From positions 1 through 24,153 of the forward strand of contig DPEO01000161.1 of assembly GCA_003530935.1 (NCBI GenBank): a DNA stretch of 24,153 nt, in the 5' to 3' direction. Of the stretch, positions 1 through 10,156 are shown one piece after another. Source of the DNA: Desulfomicrobiaceae bacterium. Lineage in GTDB: Bacteria > Desulfobacterota > Desulfovibrionia > Desulfovibrionales > Desulfomicrobiaceae. Position 1 is the stretch's first letter, and every line of letters starts with the position of its first letter. The position numbers and the translations under genes were made by a program. Under the pieces are notes generated by a model that saw only the letters and a program-made list of their open reading frames with translations, was not told where the DNA came from and searched no databases.

Positions 1-1959
1 GTCAGCGAGGACTATGCCCAACCATCGGAGATGCTTGCCCCCAACGCCCACATCATACGCATCGACTGCGGTCCGGAAGAATACATCCGCAAAGAAGAAC
101 TCTGGGACTATCTCGACTCCTTCGCCGACAACGCCGTCGCCTTCCTGCGGGCGCAGCATCGCCTCCCCGACATCATCCACACCCACTATGCCGATGCCGG
201 TTACGTGGGGGTACGCATGGCCAACCTCCTTGGGGTGCCCTTGGTGCATACCGGCCACTCTCTCGGCCGGGTCAAACTCCGCCGCCTCATGGCCTCCGGC
301 CTCAAGCGGGACGCCATCGAAGCACGCTACCACATGGCGCGGCGGATCGAAGCAGAAGAGCACACCCTCGCGACCGCCTCACTGGTCATCACCTCCACCT
401 CCAACGAGATCAAAGAGCAATACGGCCTCTACGACCACGCTCATCCCGAACGGATGGTGGTCATTCCTCCGGGGACGGACCTCCAACGCTTCACCGCACC
501 TGACGGCAGCGAGCTCGACACCCCTATCGCCCGCGAAGTTTTCCGCTTTCTCCAAGAACCCCACAAACCCATGATCCTGGCCTTATCCCGGCCCGATGAG
601 CGCAAGAATATCGCGACATTGGTCCAGGCGTACGGCGAATCTCCAACGCTCCAGAATCTTGCCAACCTGGTAGTGATTGCTGGCAATCGGGACGATATCC
701 GCGATCTCGACACCGGCGCCCAGTCCGTACTCACGACCCTGCTCCTCGATATCGATCGCTACGACCTCTATGGCAGGGCGGCCTACCCCAAGCACCACCA
801 ATGGGAGGATGTCCCCATCCTCTACCGCCTGGCTGCGGCCCTGAAAGGTGTCTTCGTGAACCCCGCCCTCACCGAGCCTTTTGGGCTGACCTTGATCGAG
901 GCGGCGGCCAGCGGGCTCCCCATCGTCGCGACTTCCGACGGCGGCCCGAGGGACATCATCGCCAATTGCGGCAATGGATTTCTCATCGACCCGCTCAACC
1001 CCGAAGAGATCGCCGCCACACTCACCACCGTGCTTCAAGACTCCACACTGTGGACGCAATGTGCGACCCAAGGGCTCGCCAATGTGCGCAAACTCTACTC
1101 CTGGGACGCCCACGCCGCACGTTACCTCGAAGCCATCACACCGCTACTCGAGCACTCCCCAGCCATCCAGCCGCCACTGACGTACCAACGCCCGCTGTAT
1201 TCCGATCGGGCCATTGTCTCGGATCTGGACCAAAACCTCTTGGGAGACCCCGACTCCTTGGCGGACTTCACGACCATGGTGCGTACGCACCGCAAACGCT
1301 CCCTGTTTGCCATCGCCACTGGGCGTTCCTTGGAATCCAGTCTCAAGGTCATGCGCCGCTACAGGCTCCCCATGCCGGACGTCCTCATCGCCCGCCTGGG
1401 CACCGAGATCTACTACGCTCCCGACTACGATCTCGACCGCATGTGGGCCCGACACATCGATCACCTCTGGACCCCAGAAGCAGTGCGCGCCATCCTCGAC
1501 GATCTCCCCGGCTTGCTCCGACAACCCAAGGCCGAACAAAGCCGCTTCAAAGTAAGCTACTATATCGATCCGCAAACCGCGCCCTCCCTCGAAGAAATCA
1601 CTCATCTCCTCCATCAAGGGGAACAAACGGTGCGCACCATCCTGTCTTTTGGACAATATCTCGACATCGTGCCGATTCGGGCCTCCAAAGGCTTTGCCTT
1701 GCGCTGGTTCGCCAACCAGTGGGATATCGCCCTGGAGCGGATCTTGGTGGCGGGCGGCTCCGGTGCGGACGAAGATATGTTGCGGGGAAATCCCATGGGA
1801 GTGGTCGTCGCCAACCGCCACAACGACGAATTGCGCGCCCTGGCCAAGACCGAGCGCATCTATTTCGCACACGCGGCCTACGCCCGCGGCATCCTCGAAG
1901 GCATCTGCCACTACGACTTCTTTGGCGCGTGCCGGGACCCGGAGGCGGACAACACATGA
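1..1959 (+). CDS. sps: Sucrose-phosphate synthase, 5'-truncated by window edge
   Basis: Transfers glucose from UDP-glucose to fructose-6-phosphate to give sucrose-6-phosphate in the cytoplasm. The frame is open from base 1, so the N-terminus lies outside; 652 codons are visible. The visible part begins inside a GT-B glycosyltransferase (GT4 family): an HTHYADAGYVG segment near 178-210, the nucleotide-sugar EPFGLTLIE motif (E-x7-E, glutamate codons at 874 and 898) and a following SDGGPRDI loop. A HAD-type sucrose-phosphatase-like domain follows from about 1195 to the end. That domain keeps DLDQN (Asp codons 1222 and 1228), but where active phosphatases have GDSGND it reads GGSGAD (1753-1770), so it is probably a structural or regulatory domain. 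Two-domain synthases of this sort are known from cyanobacteria and plants. The stop overlaps the next start (ATGA). Family call is firm; activity of the phosphatase-like part is doubtful. Confidence 0.93.
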   Translation, partial: VSEDYAQPSEMLAPNAHIIRIDCGPEEYIRKEELWDYLDSFADNAVAFLRAQHRLPDIIHTHYADAGYVGVRMANLLGVPLVHTGHSLGRVKLRRLMASGLKRDAIEARYHMARRIEAEEHTLATASLVITSTSNEIKEQYGLYDHAHPERMVVIPPGTDLQRFTAPDGSELDTPIAREVFRFLQEPHKPMILALSRPDERKNIATLVQAYGESPTLQNLANLVVIAGNRDDIRDLDTGAQSVLTTLLLDIDRYDLYGRAAYPKHHQWEDVPILYRLAAALKGVFVNPALTEPFGLTLIEAAASGLPIVATSDGGPRDIIANCGNGFLIDPLNPEEIAATLTTVLQDSTLWTQCATQGLANVRKLYSWDAHAARYLEAITPLLEHSPAIQPPLTYQRPLYSDRAIVSDLDQNLLGDPDSLADFTTMVRTHRKRSLFAIATGRSLESSLKVMRRYRLPMPDVLIARLGTEIYYAPDYDLDRMWARHIDHLWTPEAVRAILDDLPGLLRQPKAEQSRFKVSYYIDPQTAPSLEEITHLLHQGEQTVRTILSFGQYLDIVPIRASKGFALRWFANQWDIALERILVAGGSGADEDMLRGNPMGVVVANRHNDELRALAKTERIYFAHAAYARGILEGICHYDFFGACRDPEADNT

Positions 1960-2825
1960 GCACACCTATCCGCACTTCCCCGCCAGTTCTCCTGCTCGCC
2001 ACCGATCTCGACCGCACCTTGATCCCCAACGGGGTGCATCCCGAGTCCCCGCAGGCCCGCGACCGTTTCCGCCGTCTGGCAGCCCGGCCGGAAGTTCGGC
2101 TCGTCTACGTCACCGGCCGCCACCTCGCCTTGGTGGAAGAAGCCCTGCGCCACTACCAGCTGCCTGTCGCCGACCTCATCATCTGCGACGTGGGGACTTC
2201 CATCTACCTTCCCCAAGGCCAAGATTGGGAGCCTTGGCGCACATGGACGGAAGCGCTGCGGCGCTGCTGGCCAGAAGGCCGCCGAGACGCCCTTGCCGCC
2301 GCCATGGCGGACATCCCAACGCTGCGCCTGCAGGCTCCGGAACAACAAGGCCCTTTCAAGCTGAGCTACGAGACTTCCGCCATAGAGGACCCGCGCCCGC
2401 TGCTTGCGCAGATCCAAACCCGTCTTGCCGCCTGTGGGAGCGGCAGCCGTGTGGTGTGGAGCATCGACGAAACCACCGCCACCGGGCTCGTGGACATCCT
2501 ACCCGAGTGCGCGGGCAAGCTCCATGCCCTGGAATTTGTGCGCCAGCGCCTGGACATCCCCAAAGAGGCCACCGTGTTCGCCGGAGACAGCGGCAATGAC
2601 CTGGAAATCTTGGAAAGCGCCATCCCTTCCGTGCTCGTAGCCAACGCCCACGAAGACGTCCGCCGCGAGGCCGTCGCCCGCGCCGCCCGTCTCGGCACCA
2701 GCGACGCCCTCTATCTTGCCCGCGGCGGCCCTTGGGGCATGAACGGGAACTACAGCGCTGGCATCCTTGAAGGGGTGCTCCACTTTCACCCCTCCGTCGC
2801 CCTTTGGCTTGAGGAGCCCGCATGA
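1956..2825 (+). CDS. spp: Sucrose-phosphate phosphatase
   Basis: Removes phosphate from sucrose-6-phosphate to release sucrose, pulling the reversible synthase step forward. The protein is 289 aa, of the HAD superfamily (Cof/SPP type). Motif I is DLDRT with nucleophile D17 and acid/base D19. Motif IV is GDSGND with Mg-binding D211 and D215, all intact, unlike the related domain at the end of the upstream synthase. The C-terminal GNYSAGILEGVLHF segment resembles the end of the synthase (YARGILEGICHY), consistent with common ancestry of the two domains. The ATG overlaps the synthase stop by 4 nt and has a GGAGG about 10 nt upstream, so translational coupling is likely. It overlaps the following kinase gene in the same way. 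Confidence 0.93.
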   Translation: MSTPIRTSPPVLLLATDLDRTLIPNGVHPESPQARDRFRRLAARPEVRLVYVTGRHLALVEEALRHYQLPVADLIICDVGTSIYLPQGQDWEPWRTWTEALRRCWPEGRRDALAAAMADIPTLRLQAPEQQGPFKLSYETSAIEDPRPLLAQIQTRLAACGSGSRVVWSIDETTATGLVDILPECAGKLHALEFVRQRLDIPKEATVFAGDSGNDLEILESAIPSVLVANAHEDVRREAVARAARLGTSDALYLARGGPWGMNGNYSAGILEGVLHFHPSVALWLEEPA

Positions 2826-3745
2826 CGCCCCCTCGTCCCATTCTTTTTGGAGAAGTCCTCTTCGACTGTTTCCCCGACGGAAAACGCATCCTCGGAGGCG
2901 CGCCGTTCAACGTCGCCTGGCACCTCACGGGACTGGGCAACGCCCCTCTGTTCATTACCCGCGTGGGCAACGACGCCCCGGGCATGGAAGTACGACGCGC
3001 CATGGAAGACTGGGGCATGGATACACGCGGCGTGCAAGTCGACCCAACCCTTCCCACAGGCAGCGTGCGCATCACCTTCGTGCACGGAGAGCCGCAGTAC
3101 GACATCCTTGCCCATCAGGCCTATGACGCCATCGACGATCCCCTGCTGCCGGATACGCTTCGACCGGCGTTTCTCTACCACGGCAGCCTCGCGGTGCGCG
3201 GCGCGGGACAGACGTCCTCCCGCGCAACCCTCCAAACGCTGGCCCAAAAACTGCGTGCCCCCATCTTTCTCGACGTCAACCTCCGCGCCCCTTGGTGGCG
3301 GCGTGACGACGTCCTGCGCTGGATCCCCCGCGCACATTGGGTCAAGCTCAACGAGCACGAACTTCTCGACCTCGAGCCCGAAGCAGGCACAGCAGCCCAG
3401 CGCGCCTGGCAATTCCTCCGCCGCCACCACCTCCATACCCTGATCGTGACCTTCGGAAGTCAAGGGGCCTTGGCCCTGACCGCCGCAGGGGAAGAACTCC
3501 GCGTCCAACCCGACGCCCATATCCCTGTGGTCGATACCGTGGGCGCAGGCGACGCCTTTACCGCCGTCTTCCTCCACGGATATCTCCACCATTGGCCCCT
3601 TGCCCAAACGCTTGCTCGGGCCCAAGATTTCGCCTCCGCCGTGGTGGGCGTCCAAGGAGCAACCATCCAGGACCCCGCCTTTTACCAGCATTTTCTTCGT
3701 TGTTGGCAGCAGGAACCGCAAACCTCCGGAAACATCTTGCCATAG
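2822..3745 (+). CDS. Fructokinase, PfkB/ribokinase family
   Basis: ATP-dependent sugar kinase of 307 aa; fructose is the inferred substrate because the downstream amylosucrase releases fructose. The family N-terminal signature is at G25-G26 (LGGAPFNVAWHL), and the C-terminal PfkB signature DTVGAGDAF carries the catalytic base D244 and the anion-hole glycines. ATG is preceded by a good GAGGAG ribosome site and overlaps the phosphatase stop (ATGA). In halotolerant methanotrophs the equivalent gene sits between sucrose-phosphatase and amylosucrase and is called fruK; I leave the symbol blank because fruK usually means 1-phosphofructokinase. The family is clear from the sequence; the sugar specificity rests on context. 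Confidence 0.9.
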   Translation: MTPPRPILFGEVLFDCFPDGKRILGGAPFNVAWHLTGLGNAPLFITRVGNDAPGMEVRRAMEDWGMDTRGVQVDPTLPTGSVRITFVHGEPQYDILAHQAYDAIDDPLLPDTLRPAFLYHGSLAVRGAGQTSSRATLQTLAQKLRAPIFLDVNLRAPWWRRDDVLRWIPRAHWVKLNEHELLDLEPEAGTAAQRAWQFLRRHHLHTLIVTFGSQGALALTAAGEELRVQPDAHIPVVDTVGAGDAFTAVFLHGYLHHWPLAQTLARAQDFASAVVGVQGATIQDPAFYQHFLRCWQQEPQTSGNILP

Positions 3746-3795
3746 ATGCGTTGTTCCGACAGCACCATTCAAACATCCTGATACTTGGAACCCAT

Positions 3796-5745
3796 ATGTA
3801 CGAACAAATTTCCCATGCCCTTCTCAATGACATCCTTGCAGAACTTCATATCCAAAATGGCGTCTCCATGCGCCACTTCTACACCCGCCTTGGCGCCAAT
3901 TTCTATTCCATCTATTCTTTATTCAAGTTGCTCTACGGACAACGAGACGACTTTGCCAAGCAAATGACCAAGCTCGTCCAAATCATGGCGCAACGATATC
4001 GCGAGCGCAGTCCAGAACTCAAAAGGACTGACCTCTACCGAGAAAAGCATTACAACTGGTTTCTCGATCAAAAATGGGTGGCCATGACCCTCTATTGTGA
4101 TCGATTTGCCAAAAACATCCAAGGCCTTCAGAAAAATATTCCTTATTTCCAGGAACTTGGGATCAATATCCTCCATGTCATGCCCATGCTCGATTGCCCC
4201 CCAGACAAAAGCGACGGCGGATATGCGGTGCGGGACTTCTACCGTATCGCCCCGGATCTTGGGACCATCGAGGACGTGGAAAACCTTGCCCAACGTCTGC
4301 ACAAGCGGGAAATGCTGCTGGTCCTCGACGTGGTGGTCAATCACACCTCCGATGAACATGTCTGGGCCCAAAAAGCCCGCAGCGGGGACCCCGTCTACCA
4401 GGACTACTATTACGTCTTCGACTCCCGGGAAATCCCGGACCAATTCGAAGAAACCATGCCAGAAATCTTTCCAGAAACCGCACCCGGAAATTTCACCTGG
4501 TGCGAGGAGATGGGCAAATGGGTCATGACGGTTTTCAACACCTACCAGTGGGACCTCAATTACCATAACCCATCGGTCTTTATTGAGATGGTGGACATCC
4601 TTCTCTTCTGGGCCAACCGCGGGGCAGATATCCTCCGACTCGATGCCGTGGCCTTTTTGTGGAAAAAACTCGGCACGCGCTGCCAAAACGAGCAGGAAGC
4701 CCACCTGATCCTCCAGCTCATGAAGGACTGCTGCCAGGTCGCTGCGCCGGGGGTGCTCTTTATCGCCGAGGCCATCGTGGCCCCCAGTGAGATTGCCAAG
4801 TACTTTGGTGAAGACGCCATCAACGCCAAGGAGTGCGAGATCGCCTACAACGCCACGCTCATGGCCCTGCTTTGGGACACCGTGGCCACCAAGAACGCAC
4901 GCTTGCTCAAGCAAGGCATCGCCAGTCTGCCCCATAAACTCGAACGGGCCACCTGGCTCAACTACATCCGCTGCCACGATGACATCGGCCTCGGTTTCGA
5001 CGACGCCGACATCCGGGCCGTAGGCTACGAGCCCGCAGCCCACCGACACTTCCTCATCGAGTGGTTCACGGGCCGCTACCCCACCTCCAATGCCCGAGGG
5101 CTCCCCTTCGGCGAAAATACCAAGACCGGGGATGCGCGTATCTCCGGAACGTTAGCCTCCCTCGTGGGACTGGAGGCCGCTCAAGCCGCAGGGGACGAAG
5201 CCGCCGTCGAGGCCGCCATCAGGACCATCGTGCTCCTGCATAGCATCATCCTTTCCTTTGGCGGCATTCCGCTGCTCTACTACGGCGACGCCATCGGCAC
5301 GCTCAACAATCTGGAATACCTCGCCGATTCCTCCAAGGCCCAGGACAGCCGCTGGGCCCATCGTTCGGTCTTCGACTGGGACAAAGCCGCACGGCGGCAC
5401 CAAACCGGCACCGTAGAGCACCGCATCTTCTCCGCCCTCAAGCACCTCATCGCCCTGCGCAAAAAACTCCCCGCCTTCGCCGACGTTGACAACCGCCAGC
5501 TTCTCCAGCTGGACAACCCATACGTGCTCGCCTTTTCCCGCACCGACCCCCAATGCAGCCGCAACCAGGTGCTCGTCGTGGCCAATTTCAATGACGCTGA
5601 CCAATCCTTGCCTCTGGCGCCACTGCAGCACTATGGATTTTTCCATGCCGGAACGATGAAGGATGTCTGCAGCAACCAAACAATCACGGCAGGCGAGCAC
5701 CACGTCAGCATTCCCGCGCTCACGTGCTATTGGCTGGTGGCGTAG
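3796..5745 (+). CDS. ams: Amylosucrase (GH13)
   Basis: Splits sucrose and transfers the glucosyl unit onto an alpha-1,4-glucan, releasing fructose. The protein has 649 aa, normal for the family. An N-terminal helical region (about 1-100) precedes a GH13 barrel with region I DVVVNH (178-183), region II RLDAVAF with nucleophile D283, region III FIAEA with acid/base E325, and region IV RCHDDIG with H394 and D395. The HDDIG string and the later RGLPFGENTKTGDARISG stretch are typical of amylosucrase rather than alpha-amylase or trehalose synthase. Start: the ATG at 3796 gives the family N-terminus MYEQISHALL; only a weak GGA lies upstream, and the 50-nt gap to the kinase gene breaks the run of ATGA overlaps. 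The first 400 bases are markedly A+T-richer than neighbours. A sucrose hydrolase variant cannot be fully excluded. Confidence 0.93.
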   Translation: MYEQISHALLNDILAELHIQNGVSMRHFYTRLGANFYSIYSLFKLLYGQRDDFAKQMTKLVQIMAQRYRERSPELKRTDLYREKHYNWFLDQKWVAMTLYCDRFAKNIQGLQKNIPYFQELGINILHVMPMLDCPPDKSDGGYAVRDFYRIAPDLGTIEDVENLAQRLHKREMLLVLDVVVNHTSDEHVWAQKARSGDPVYQDYYYVFDSREIPDQFEETMPEIFPETAPGNFTWCEEMGKWVMTVFNTYQWDLNYHNPSVFIEMVDILLFWANRGADILRLDAVAFLWKKLGTRCQNEQEAHLILQLMKDCCQVAAPGVLFIAEAIVAPSEIAKYFGEDAINAKECEIAYNATLMALLWDTVATKNARLLKQGIASLPHKLERATWLNYIRCHDDIGLGFDDADIRAVGYEPAAHRHFLIEWFTGRYPTSNARGLPFGENTKTGDARISGTLASLVGLEAAQAAGDEAAVEAAIRTIVLLHSIILSFGGIPLLYYGDAIGTLNNLEYLADSSKAQDSRWAHRSVFDWDKAARRHQTGTVEHRIFSALKHLIALRKKLPAFADVDNRQLLQLDNPYVLAFSRTDPQCSRNQVLVVANFNDADQSLPLAPLQHYGFFHAGTMKDVCSNQTITAGEHHVSIPALTCYWLVA

Positions 5746-5781
5746 CCCCACAACGATACCCACTCGCCTCGATACGCTTCC

Positions 5782-5788
5782 CCAGGAG
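5782..5788 (+). promoter_or_regulatory. Strong ribosome binding site of the YihY-family gene
   Basis: AGGAGGT, a near-perfect Shine-Dalgarno, sits just upstream of the ATG at 5794 and fixes that start. It contrasts with the weak site in front of amylosucrase. Confidence 0.7.
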
Positions 5789-5793
5789 GTCCC

Positions 5794-7023
5794 ATGAGCG
5801 CCCCCACCCTTTTGGCCCGGGCTTTCCTCCAACGCTTTGCCGAACGTTTCGCGGCCACCAACTGCGGACGCGTGGCCGGAGGACTTGCCTTTACCACGCT
5901 CCTCGCCATGGTGCCATTGGCCACAATGATGCTGCTTTTTTTACGCAATGTTCCAGCATTTGCACCCTTGGGAGAAGCACTGCGCGAATTCCTCACCGCA
6001 CACCTACTTCCAGAAACCGCGGCAACCCTCATCACCCGCTACACCGAGGATTTCACCACCAACGCCGGACGCCTTACCGCCTTCGGGCTCGGAATGTTGA
6101 TGGTCACTGCAGTGATGCTGCTCGCCACCATTGAAGACGTCTTCAACGCCGTATGGAACGCCCGCCGCTCGCGCGGATGGATACAGCGGATTACGCTGTA
6201 CTGGTTTATGCTCACCGCCGGCCCATTGATGACTGGCGGCGGCATCGCCGCAGCGCGAGGGCTCGCACGCAAGGCATCCGCCTTTGCGGGCAACGCAGCC
6301 TGGTCCGAACACCTGTTGGCCGTTTTCGTCCCCTTTGCCCTCTTGTGGTTCTTTTTCAGTTTTCTCTATTTTGCCGTGCCCAACCACCCCGTGCGCGCCC
6401 GTATCGCCACCGGGGCTGGGCTCGTGGTGGCCATCGCCTTTGCCCTCATCCAGCGCGGCTTCACCACGTTCATCACCTCCATGACCTCCTACACCATCAT
6501 CTACGGCGCCATTGCCGCCGTACCCATCTTCCTCCTCTGGCTCTACACACTGTGGTTACTCATCCTCTCGGGCGCCATTGCCGCCGCAGCCTTTCAGGAA
6601 GCCAGCGCCGAGGTCCCCAGCCTACCGCCTTTTGCCGGACGCCAAGCCATGGCCGCAGTAGCCATGCTGGAGACTCTTTGGGCCGCTCACCATCATGGCC
6701 GAGGCGTCGCCAACCTTGGAAACGCTGCGCACCTCCCCCCGCACCACGCAGAGCCCATCCTCGAACGAATGCGCTCTCTGGGGTGGATCGACCGCACGCA
6801 AGACAATCTCTGGGTCCCCGGCATCGCCCCGCACGCCATAACTCCAGGCCACGTCTTCGCTGTCTTTGCCGTGGACGCGACCGCTTGGAAGGCCCACGCC
6901 CCCACTGCGGCCACTGCCGCCATGGGGGAGGTCATCGACCGCGGCCTCGCCCCGCTGCACCGCCCGTTTCCGCAATGGATGTCTCCCTCGGCATCCCTCA
7001 AGGAAGGCGAGCCCTCCACGTAG
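5794..7023 (+). CDS. YihY/BrkB-family inner-membrane protein
   Basis: A 409-aa integral membrane protein of the YihY/virulence-factor BrkB family, formerly misnamed ribonuclease BN; the biochemical role is unknown. About six hydrophobic segments are visible at roughly 31-50, 95-112, 134-152, 173-194, 203-221 and 234-267. A soluble C-terminal part (about 280-409) includes a stretch (290-345) that looks like a small winged-helix fold, as in several long YihY homologues. The start is supported by a strong AGGAGGT about 5 nt upstream of the ATG. It lies 48 nt after amylosucrase on the same strand with no obvious terminator between, so it may be co-transcribed, although no functional link to sucrose is evident. 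It converges on secA. Confidence 0.88.
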   Translation: MSAPTLLARAFLQRFAERFAATNCGRVAGGLAFTTLLAMVPLATMMLLFLRNVPAFAPLGEALREFLTAHLLPETAATLITRYTEDFTTNAGRLTAFGLGMLMVTAVMLLATIEDVFNAVWNARRSRGWIQRITLYWFMLTAGPLMTGGGIAAARGLARKASAFAGNAAWSEHLLAVFVPFALLWFFFSFLYFAVPNHPVRARIATGAGLVVAIAFALIQRGFTTFITSMTSYTIIYGAIAAVPIFLLWLYTLWLLILSGAIAAAAFQEASAEVPSLPPFAGRQAMAAVAMLETLWAAHHHGRGVANLGNAAHLPPHHAEPILERMRSLGWIDRTQDNLWVPGIAPHAITPGHVFAVFAVDATAWKAHAPTAATAAMGEVIDRGLAPLHRPFPQWMSPSASLKEGEPST

Positions 7024-7052
7024 CCGCAAAAAACCGGTGTTTCCCCAGCACG

Positions 7053-7085
7053 CAAAAACGCAGGGCCGGGAAAAACCCGGCCCTG
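7053..7085 (-). terminator. Rho-independent terminator after secA
   Basis: A perfect 10-bp G+C-rich stem (arms 7061-7070 and 7076-7085, CAGGGCCGGG/CCCGGCCCTG) with a 5-nt loop is followed, on the minus strand, by a short CG and a run of five T (7058-7054). Orientation fits termination of the minus-strand housekeeping block. On the plus strand no T-run follows the stem, so for the convergent YihY-family gene it is at best a weak stop. The rest of the 107-nt convergent gap holds nothing else I recognise. Confidence 0.85.
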
Positions 7086-7130
7086 AACTCCACAAACGAT
7101 GCAGAGGACTTCCCCCAAAGGCATGCAAAC

Positions 7131-9671
<2,541 letters not shown>

Positions 9672-9694
9672 AGGTCTCCTTGCAGGAACGCGCG

Positions 9695-10156
9695 CTAGCG
9701 GACAAAGTCCCGTTCCATGTCGCGGGCGACGGCCCGACGCCGCAATTCCTCGCGGCGGTCATGCACGCGCTTGCCCCGGGAAAGCGCCAATTCCACTTTG
9801 ATTTTTCCGTTTTTGAAATACATTTTGGTGGGGACCACGGTGAGACCCTTTTGCTCCACCTTGGCGGCCAAGCTCGCGATCTCCCGGCGGTGCAGGAGCA
9901 GCTTACGTGCCCGATCCGGATCGTGCTGGGCATACCCCGCATTGGGATAGGGAGAGATATGCACCCCCGTCAGCCATGCCTCACCAGAGTGGAACACCAC
10001 GTATCCATCGCCCAGGTTCACCCGTCCCTCGCGCAACGATTTGACCTCGGACCCGGAAAGCACCAGGCCGGCTTCCACAAAATCCAAAAATTCGTATTCA
10101 TGCCGGGCCTTCCGGTTGGCCGCCACCAGCTTGATCCCCTGGGGTTTGGCGCTCAT
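9695..10156 (-). CDS. smpB: tmRNA-binding protein SmpB
   Basis: Binds tmRNA (SsrA) and delivers it to stalled ribosomes for trans-translation. It has 153 aa, the normal length. The N-terminal oligonucleotide-binding barrel has the family signature NRKARHEYEF and GSEVKSLREG (35-44); the basic C-terminal tail GKRVHDRREELRRR is the helix that enters the decoding centre. Its ATG overlaps the end of ptsI by 4 nt (ATGA), so translation is probably coupled. No tmRNA gene is visible in the window. Confidence 0.97.
   Translation of the reverse strand: MSAKPQGIKLVAANRKARHEYEFLDFVEAGLVLSGSEVKSLREGRVNLGDGYVVFHSGEAWLTGVHISPYPNAGYAQHDPDRARKLLLHRREIASLAAKVEQKGLTVVPTKMYFKNGKIKVELALSRGKRVHDRREELRRRAVARDMERDFVR

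Noticed and set aside
801..1955. Long in-frame upstream extension of the sucrose-phosphatase gene
   Set aside because: The translation is Arg/Pro/His-rich shadow of the synthase; family similarity begins just after the ATG at 1956, which has a ribosome site and an ATGA overlap.
1144..1965. Minus-strand open frame opposite the synthase phosphatase-like domain
   Set aside because: Antisense shadow of a recognised domain, with no independent family likeness.
3337..3795. In-frame upstream extension of amylosucrase into the fructokinase gene
   Set aside because: The extension has shadow-type composition; the amylosucrase N-terminus begins at 3796.
5746..5793. Possible terminator between amylosucrase and the YihY-family gene
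   Set aside because: Only a distant 5-bp GCGTA/TACGC pairing with no T-run; not a credible terminator.
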